Under the pieces are notes generated by a model that worked only from the letters and a program-made list of their open reading frames with translations, was not told the DNA's origin and searched no databases. A stretch of 39,267 nucleotides of DNA from Acidobacteriota bacterium (lineage in GTDB: Bacteria > Acidobacteriota > Terriglobia > Terriglobales > Acidobacteriaceae): positions 89,263-128,529 of the forward strand of contig QIAB01000036.1 of the NCBI GenBank assembly GCA_003225455.1, in the 5' to 3' direction. Shown here piece after piece: positions 33,612-39,267 of the stretch (positions are counted from its first letter, which is position 1; each line of letters begins with the position of its first letter). Both the position numbers and the translations under genes were made by a program.

Positions 33612-34535
33612 ATGCGAACGCGTTTCTGGCGCTTATTGTTGACCGCTGGCATCATTGCTGGGTGCGGGGGTTGCGGAGGTCTGGGAATCGGCAACTCACC
33701 CGGCAGCAAACTGGTTTCCCAACTCGGACACGTCTTCCTGGTCGTCGAAGAAAATCACAGCTACTCCGAGGTGATCGGCAATCCTGCGATGCCATATCTA
33801 AACAGCCTGGTTCCTCAAGGAGGTCTAGCCAAGCAGTATTTCGCGAACGCGCATCCTTCCATTCCGAATTACTTCATGCTGACCACGGGTCAGCCGATCA
33901 CGACCGACGACAACTTCTCCGGGACGGTGAGTGACGATAATGTTGTGCGTGAGCTTGTCGCTGCTGGCAAGACTTGGAAGAGCTATGCGGAAAGCCTACC
34001 GGCGGTGGGATACACTGGCCCGGATTCTCCCCCGTATCTGAAGCACCACAATCCTTTCGCGTATTTTTCCGATGTCTTGAGCAGCCCCGCGCAAGCCAGC
34101 AATCTGGTTCCAATTGGGCAACTCAGTGCTGACCTCACGAATAATCAGGTTCCAAATTATTCGTTCATCGTTCCCAATGCGCGGGACGATGCTCACGATT
34201 GCCCGGATGGCGGATCTGATTGCACCGACTCCCAGAAATTAAACGCCGCCGACCAGTGGCTGAAGACAAACATCGGCGGGGTATTGAACAGCTCGGCGTT
34301 TCAGACCGATGGATTGCTAATCATCGTATTCGACGAATCAGACCTCTCTGACTTCAATCATGGCGGCGGCCATGTCGCTATGGTCCTGCTCAGCCCGAAA
34401 GCTAAAGTGGGATTTCAGTGGACCACCTTTTATCAGCACGAAAGCACGCTTCGAACGACGCTTGAAGCTCTGGGCATCGCCAGTCTGCCGGGAGCCGCGG
34501 CCGGGGCGACGGATATGGGGGAGTTTTTTAAGTAA
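33612..34535 (+). CDS. Phosphoesterase-family (acid phosphatase / phospholipase C-like) lipoprotein
   Basis: 307 residues from the ATG at 33612. A signal peptide with lipobox (LLLTAGIIAGCGG) predicts a lipoprotein. The core is a PF04185-type phosphoesterase: VFLVVEENHSYSEV holds metal-binding and nucleophile positions, then YFANAHPSIPNYFMLTTGQP, SFIVPNARDDAHDC and IIVFDESDLSDFNHGGGHVA complete the metal site. It would cleave phosphomonoesters or phospholipid headgroups outside the cytoplasm. The open frame extends upstream to 33318, opposite the HPF-sigma gene, but lacks signal character; an ATG at 33585 is a possible alternative. Divergent from the HPF-sigma operon. Confidence 0.8.
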   Translation: MRTRFWRLLLTAGIIAGCGGCGGLGIGNSPGSKLVSQLGHVFLVVEENHSYSEVIGNPAMPYLNSLVPQGGLAKQYFANAHPSIPNYFMLTTGQPITTDDNFSGTVSDDNVVRELVAAGKTWKSYAESLPAVGYTGPDSPPYLKHHNPFAYFSDVLSSPAQASNLVPIGQLSADLTNNQVPNYSFIVPNARDDAHDCPDGGSDCTDSQKLNAADQWLKTNIGGVLNSSAFQTDGLLIIVFDESDLSDFNHGGGHVAMVLLSPKAKVGFQWTTFYQHESTLRTTLEALGIASLPGAAAGATDMGEFFK

Positions 34536-34653
34536 GGATGTAGTCTAGTCACTCCCCTGCATTCCGTATGTCGAAGTTAGAAACCGAGGGGATCAGACCT
34601 TTGTCGCCCTGAGGCGCATCACAGCCCAGCTATTTCATGGATAAAATTGCAGG

Positions 34654-35656
34654 ATGCGCGCGATGGTTCTGGAACGGCCCGCTGAGGTGACGGCCTCTCC
34701 GTTAAATCTACAGGAAGTCACGCTTCCTATACCTCGTCCTGGCGAAGTCCGCTTGCAAGTGCGCTGCTGCGGAGTCTGCCACACGGATTTGCATATCGCC
34801 GAAGGGGACCTCGCGCTGCCGAAGCTCCCGGTAATTCCCGGCCACCAAATCGTAGGCGTCGTAGATGGAGTTGGCGCTGATGTCCGCGTAATCAAAGAGG
34901 GAGATCGGGTCGGCATACCTTGGCTGAACTCGGTCGATGGCACCTGCGATTATTGCCGGCACGGGTTCGAGAATCTGTGCGATGAAGCACAGTTCACCGG
35001 CTACCACGTTGACGGGGGATATGCCGAGTATGCGGTCGTACGTGAAGACTTCGCGCATCCTATTCCAAAGAATTTCTCTGATAAAAATGCCGCCCCGCTG
35101 CTGTGCGCGGGTGTAATTGGTTATCGCTCATATCGGCTGAGCGGCGCACACGCTGATTCGCGTCTCGGACTATATGGCTTCGGTGCTTCGGCGCATCTGG
35201 TCTTGCAGCTTGCACGCCACGAGGGCTGTGAAGCCTACGTGTTCACTCGATCTCAAGCGCATCGCGACCTTGCGCAGAAACTCGGAGCAGTTTGGGTGGG
35301 CGCGGCGGAAGATTCGCCTCCCCGCCCGCTCGACTCATCAATCATTTTTGCCCCGGCAGGCTCTCTTGTCCCGCAGGCTCTTCGCGTTCTGCGCAAGGGC
35401 GGCATACTCGCCCTCGCAGGAGTGACGATGAGTCCCATTCCGCAAATGGAGTATTCGCTTCTCTACGAGGAGCGGCAGATTCGTTCTGTCGCTAACAGCA
35501 CACGCCAGGAACGTAAGAGAATTCCTCGAATTGGCGGCAGAGGTTCCCATCCGGACCGAAGTCCAGGTCTTCGACTTGGAGCAGGCCAACCTGGCATTGC
35601 AGGCGCTAAAGAAAAGTGAAATTAAGGCCGCTGCAGTGCTGCAGATTTCCCGCTAG
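34654..35656 (+). pseudogene. Zinc-dependent alcohol dehydrogenase, C-terminus frameshifted
   Basis: It oxidises or reduces alcohols and aldehydes with NAD(P). The catalytic zinc site is visible (CGVCHTDLH with C42 and H43; PGHQIVG with H64), as is the structural zinc knuckle GTCDYCRHGFENLC (C98, C101, C109), where the first of the usual four cysteines is aspartate (D95). The cofactor site is LYGFGASAHLVLQLA. The open frame ends at 35619 with an unnatural tail after SVANSTRQ. In the +1 frame NVREFLELAAEVPIRTEVQV, then FDLEQANLALQALKKSEIKA, follows to TAG 35654-35656. One extra G at 35508-35509 explains it. Restored length about 333 residues. Confidence 0.82.
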
Positions 35657-35726
35657 TAACTCGCGCCCTTATCAAGTAACTGTTGCTTTGCCCCTGTCTG
35701 CCGATACTCCACGATAGGGGATAAGT

Positions 35727-38164
35727 ATGCCCGGTTCCATGCCTCTCCAGACCAGGGAGCACATAACTCCGCCTGCCTCGCCCGAGGCCAAGTCCCGCAC
35801 TTCACGCTTAAGACCATTACTAGGTCGGATAATTCTGGGAATTTGCTTTCTTGGTGCCTATCTGTTGCTCACACGTTCGGGCGTTATCTTGGAGAGCAGG
35901 ACGGGATTTACCGTGTGGTATCCCGCCAATGGCCTGGCATTTGCCGTGATGCTCGGCGTGAGCCCCTGGTATGCGCCGCTGGTTGTTATTGCGGATTTGC
36001 TGTCTTTGGTGATGTTCTATCATCAGCGGCTGTTTTCCTGGAGCCTCGCACTTGACCCGCTCGGCATTGCCGCCTATGCCGCCGCCGCGCTGATCTTACG
36101 GCGACGATGGCGCATCGATTTTAATCTCACGCATCGCCGCGACGTCGTGCGCTATGCGGTGGGGGCGCTAGCCGCAGCTGCCTTCTCCACTGCGGCTGGT
36201 GTGGGCGGTCTGCTCGCCGATCACTCACTTACCTGGGACCAAAGTTGGCTCTCGGCTTTCAGCTGGTACAGCGGCGACGCAATCGCTCTGCTGAGCATAG
36301 GTCCGACTCTCCTGATCCACGTATTACCTTGGGTCAGAAAGCAGCTCTCGATGTTTGCGCCAAACGCCAGCGGGTCTCAAGAATTGAGAGGGTTTGCTGG
36401 AATGACAGTTGCCGAGGCACTCGAGACCGTAGCCCAGCTTCTCGCTCTCGTTTTGGTGCTCTGGCTCATGTTCGGCCCATCGCTGTCAAGGCTCGGGGTT
36501 TATTACCTGAGTTTTCTTCCGATCATTTGGATCGCCATGCGCCGGGGAATAGCCAGAGTTAGCATTGCGATTCTTCTATTTAACTTTGGTGTCGTACTTG
36601 CATTGCGGATCTTCATCCCCGAGTCGATTCCTACTGTCAGACTGGGTACTCTGATGCTTTCGGTTTCTTTTACCGGATTGATGGTTGGATCGTCCGTCAG
36701 CGAGAGAGATCGCATTGGCGACGAGCTGCACCAACAGACTCTACACTTGCATTCTCTGATCGAAAATAGCCCGTTTGGGATCGTTGTGCTCGATCCTTTG
36801 CGTCGCGTTCAATTATGTAATGCAGTGTTCGAAAGCATTTTTCTATTCAGCGCCCGAGAAATGTCGAGGAAAACTCTGGAGTCGTTACTCTCTGCGAGAC
36901 ACGAACTCGATCAGATGCGGGAGTTATCAGCACAGGTTTTTGCCGGGCAAGCCGTGCATGAGACGATCCGCCACTTCCGCCGCGACGGGAAATTTATCGA
37001 CGTTGAGATCAATGCGGTCCCCTTGCGTCGTGAGGGCCGTGTCGAGGGAGCTTATGCCATCTACAACGACATTTCTGAGCGTGCAAGAGCACAGGAGCAG
37101 GCAGAGAACGATGCTGCCTCACTCAAACGCTGGGTCGAAGAGTTGCAGTTGCGAACCACCCAAATGGCGCTGCTCAACGAAATGGGAGACATGCTGCAAT
37201 GCTGCGCCAATACATTGGAAGCGCGCTCTGTGGTCTCTAGACTCTGCCGGAAGCTTTTTGCCGACGCAGTCTCAGGAATGCTGTTTGAGTTCAACTCAAC
37301 ACCCGATGTGGTTGAGGCAACTGCTTCGTGGGGCAATTCGCACATCTCAGAGTCATCGTTTGCTCCACCAGCCTGCTGGGCGGTCCGTCGCGGACGGGCA
37401 TATTGGAGTGAACCAGCATCAGACGGAATCCTATGCTCTCATTTCATGTCGCAGGATGCTGTGGCTGTGCTTTGCGTGCCTATGATGGCGCAGAGTGAAG
37501 TTGTGGGTCTGCTCCATTTGCAGTACGGGTCGCTGCTTGCCGCGAAAGATGGCGATCAGCAAGTTTCCGAAAAGCACAGGAAATCGCTTTAGCCAGTCTG
37601 CGGCTGCGAGAGACGCTTCGTGAGCAATCGATCCGCGATCCGCTCACCGGCCTTTTCAATCGCCGCATTATGCAGGAGAGCCTCAACCGCGAACTGCATC
37701 GTGCCCGGCGCAAGCAGCATCCGGTCACCGTGGCCTTGATCGACCTCGATCACTTCAAGCGTTTTAACGACACCTGGGGACATGACGCCGGAGATTTGGT
37801 TCTGAAAACCATCGCGCAAGTGTTTCGCAGCCACTTTCGCGCAGAGGATGTAATCTGCCGCTATGGAGGCGAAGAGTTCTCCGTTATCCTTCCCGAGGCA
37901 TCGATTGAAGACGCCGCTAAGCGCGCAGATGCCCTGCGCCACGAGCTCGTGAAGGTCAGGATTCGGCATCTCGAGCACGCCCTTGACCCCGTGACACTGT
38001 CCATTGGTCTCGCGGCCTTCCCCCAGCATGGAACCACTGCGGAACAACTGCTGCGTAAAGCTGATGAATGCCTGTACGAATCGAAGGCTGGAGGACGCGA
38101 CCGTGTAACCGTCCCTCATGTGAATGAGATTGTCACCGAACGCGAAGTTTCAACCACGCGATAG
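35727..38164 (+). pseudogene. MASE1-PAS-GAF-GGDEF diguanylate cyclase, frameshifted before GGDEF
   Basis: It would make cyclic di-GMP from two GTP in response to signals sensed in the membrane and cytoplasm. The first frame (35727-37592) has a MASE1-type membrane sensor at about 30-320 (WYPANGLAFAVMLGVSPWYA and several more helices), a PAS domain at about 345-455 (LIENSPFGIVVLDPLRRVQL) and a GAF domain at about 475-600, and stops right after it. The second frame gives ALASLRLRETLREQSIRDPL, then TGLFNRR, and the complete GGDEF domain: DLDHFKRFNDTWGHDAGD, active site RYGGEEF and an inhibitory I site RAED five residues before it. One missing A in AAAA (37570-37573) explains the break. If real, sensor and cyclase are separated. 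Confidence 0.85.
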
Positions 38165-38168
38165 CCGT

Positions 38169-38768
38169 TTAGGTTTGGCGAGTCGCCTTGCTCATGTGTA
38201 CCACCGACAGGGACGCGCCATTCGCAAGCGGCACTTCAATACGCTCGGATTCGACGTATCCTCGCGCGCGATACATCGGTACACCCGTAAGCGTGGCGCC
38301 CATTTCGAAGCGCCGGAATCCTCCGGCCTCCGCAGCGCGCTCACAAACTTCGAGAATTCTGCTTCCGATTCCGCGCCGAGCCCATTCCGGATGGACGAAG
38401 AACGCGCGAATCTTGGCTGCATCCTTGCCCGGATCAAGAAGCGCATCCTCCCGTCCCGGACGATGATCGCTGCCAAACAAAGTCTTGCGTTTGCTCCATC
38501 CGCCACAACCGACCAGCGTGGGCTTGTCACCCAGTACCGCTTCGGCCACGAAGTACGTTCCATCCGCAATAAGCTGAGTATCCACGCCCAGCAGCGTGCC
38601 TAGCGCGCCATCGAGCTGATCTTTTGTGTATCCCTGCGGCATCAAACCCCGCACGGAGGCCTCAATCAGCTTGTGTAAATCCGGGATATCCTCCGGAGCT
38701 GCCGCGCGAATTTCGATTGGTGTGTGTTGCTGCTCCACGGAGTCTTCCGTAGCCCGAGTCGTAGACAA
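38169..38768 (-). CDS. GNAT-family N-acetyltransferase
   Basis: 199 residues. It begins with a variable 18-residue stretch, then IEIRAAAPEDIPDLHKLIE, the usual GNAT start, and has AKIRAFFVHPEWARRGIGSR (motif A, with the RRGIGS acetyl-CoA loop) and MGATLTGVPMYRARGYVES (motif B, typical YxxxGF-like end). It would acetylate a small molecule or protein with acetyl-CoA; the substrate is unknown. It is convergent with the diguanylate cyclase and separated from it by 4 bp. Confidence 0.8.
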   Translation of the reverse strand: MSTTRATEDSVEQQHTPIEIRAAAPEDIPDLHKLIEASVRGLMPQGYTKDQLDGALGTLLGVDTQLIADGTYFVAEAVLGDKPTLVGCGGWSKRKTLFGSDHRPGREDALLDPGKDAAKIRAFFVHPEWARRGIGSRILEVCERAAEAGGFRRFEMGATLTGVPMYRARGYVESERIEVPLANGASLSVVHMSKATRQT

Positions 38769-38786
38769 GAACGAAATAGTCTAATT

Positions 38787-39267
38787 ATGCTAGCAGTCAT
38801 GCCAAAAGAAAGTATTGCGACCCAGCCCGCCATTGCCATTGACCGTGAACAAATCACCCGCACCTACAAGCTGATCCGCGCGCACGTGCGGCGAACACCA
38901 GTGATTGAGGTCGATGGAGCTGATTTCGGGCTGCCCGGAATCAGCATCGTTCTGAAGCTCGAGTTGCTGCAGCATTCGGGATCGTTCAAAGCGCGCGGTG
39001 CAATGACCAACCTGCTCGTGAGGAAGGTGCCGTCGATTGGCATCGTAGCGGCTTCGGGAGGGAATCACGGCGCAGCCGTTGCATTCGCGGCTCATCGGCT
39101 GGGTGTCCCGGCTCGAATTTTCGTGCCGAAAGTATCGTCAACGTCGAAGATCGAGAGGATTCGCAGTTACGGGGCGGAATTGGTAATTACCGGTGATCGA
39201 TATGCCGACTCCCTTGCGGCCAGCCAGGAATGGGCTGCGGAATCGGGAGCGATGCAGGTGCATGCTT
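38787..39267 (+). CDS. Threonine/serine dehydratase-like PLP enzyme (partial, 3' end outside window)
   Basis: The frame opens at ATG 38787 (a second in-frame ATG is at 38799) and is still open at the window edge, giving 160 residues. It is a fold-type II PLP enzyme: the Schiff-base lysine is K68 in HSGSFKARGAM, and the phosphate-binding loop is ASGGNHGAAVAFAA at 89-102. RRTPVIEVDGADFG and VPKVSSTSKIERIRSYGAEL fit threonine dehydratase or serine racemase-type proteins, which deaminate threonine or serine. No clear ribosome site precedes either ATG. It is divergent from the GNAT gene. Confidence 0.85.
   Translation, partial: MLAVMPKESIATQPAIAIDREQITRTYKLIRAHVRRTPVIEVDGADFGLPGISIVLKLELLQHSGSFKARGAMTNLLVRKVPSIGIVAASGGNHGAAVAFAAHRLGVPARIFVPKVSSTSKIERIRSYGAELVITGDRYADSLAASQEWAAESGAMQVHA

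Overview
The window reads as a chromosomal segment of a Gram-negative, moderately GC-rich bacterium, most likely an acidobacterium (inference). The reasons are a fused LptF-LptG permease, a GH57 glycosidase next to GlgB, a release-factor-like protein, DUF4440/DUF4870/DUF2127 proteins, and gene starts that often use GTG or TTG. No rRNA, tRNA, insertion sequence, CRISPR array or phage gene was found.

Left part (1-11.8 kb): purine and pyrimidine catabolism. On the minus strand are an FAD subunit and a fused 2Fe-2S/molybdenum subunit of a xanthine-dehydrogenase-type hydroxylase (cut by the window edge), then an exported NADAR-like protein. On the plus strand are a nucleoside hydrolase, a beta-ureidopropionase-type amidohydrolase, an NCS1 permease, a dihydropyrimidinase/hydantoinase, a pyrimidine-nucleoside phosphorylase and a concentrative nucleoside transporter. 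A luciferase-like oxidoreductase and a VOC protein lie between them on the minus strand. Together they would import nucleosides and bases, release the base, open dihydropyrimidine rings and hydrolyse the carbamoyl product. Dihydropyrimidine dehydrogenase is not in the window.

Middle part (11.8-25.1 kb): an ABM-domain protein, a DinB-like protein, a Phd-type antitoxin followed by the wreck of its VapC toxin, an unknown protein, enolase, an exported glycine-rich protein, a divergent GH57/GlgB pair (glycogen or alpha-glucan metabolism), a CheY-like receiver, the LptF-LptG fusion (lipopolysaccharide export) and a beta-propeller lipoprotein.

Right part (25.4-39.3 kb): a zinc-ribbon DUF4870 protein, a DHH phosphoesterase, a small membrane ORF coupled to a DUF2127 protein, a histone-deacetylase-like hydrolase, a broken EthD gene, ffh, a DUF4440 protein, a two-gene operon that is the most interesting part, a phosphoesterase lipoprotein, a broken zinc alcohol dehydrogenase, a broken MASE1-PAS-GAF-GGDEF diguanylate cyclase, a GNAT acetyltransferase and the start of a threonine-dehydratase-like gene. 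In the operon, a protein fusing an HPF/RaiA ribosome-hibernation domain to sigma-70-like regions 2 and 4 is followed 24 nt later by a bacterial archaeo-eukaryotic release-factor-like protein (baeRF). This looks like a ribosome-stress module.

Six otherwise conserved genes carry one frame disruption each (nucleoside hydrolase, nucleoside phosphorylase, nucleoside transporter, EthD, alcohol dehydrogenase, diguanylate cyclase). In each the lost part is readable in another frame. That points either to recent pseudogene formation or to indel errors in the assembly.
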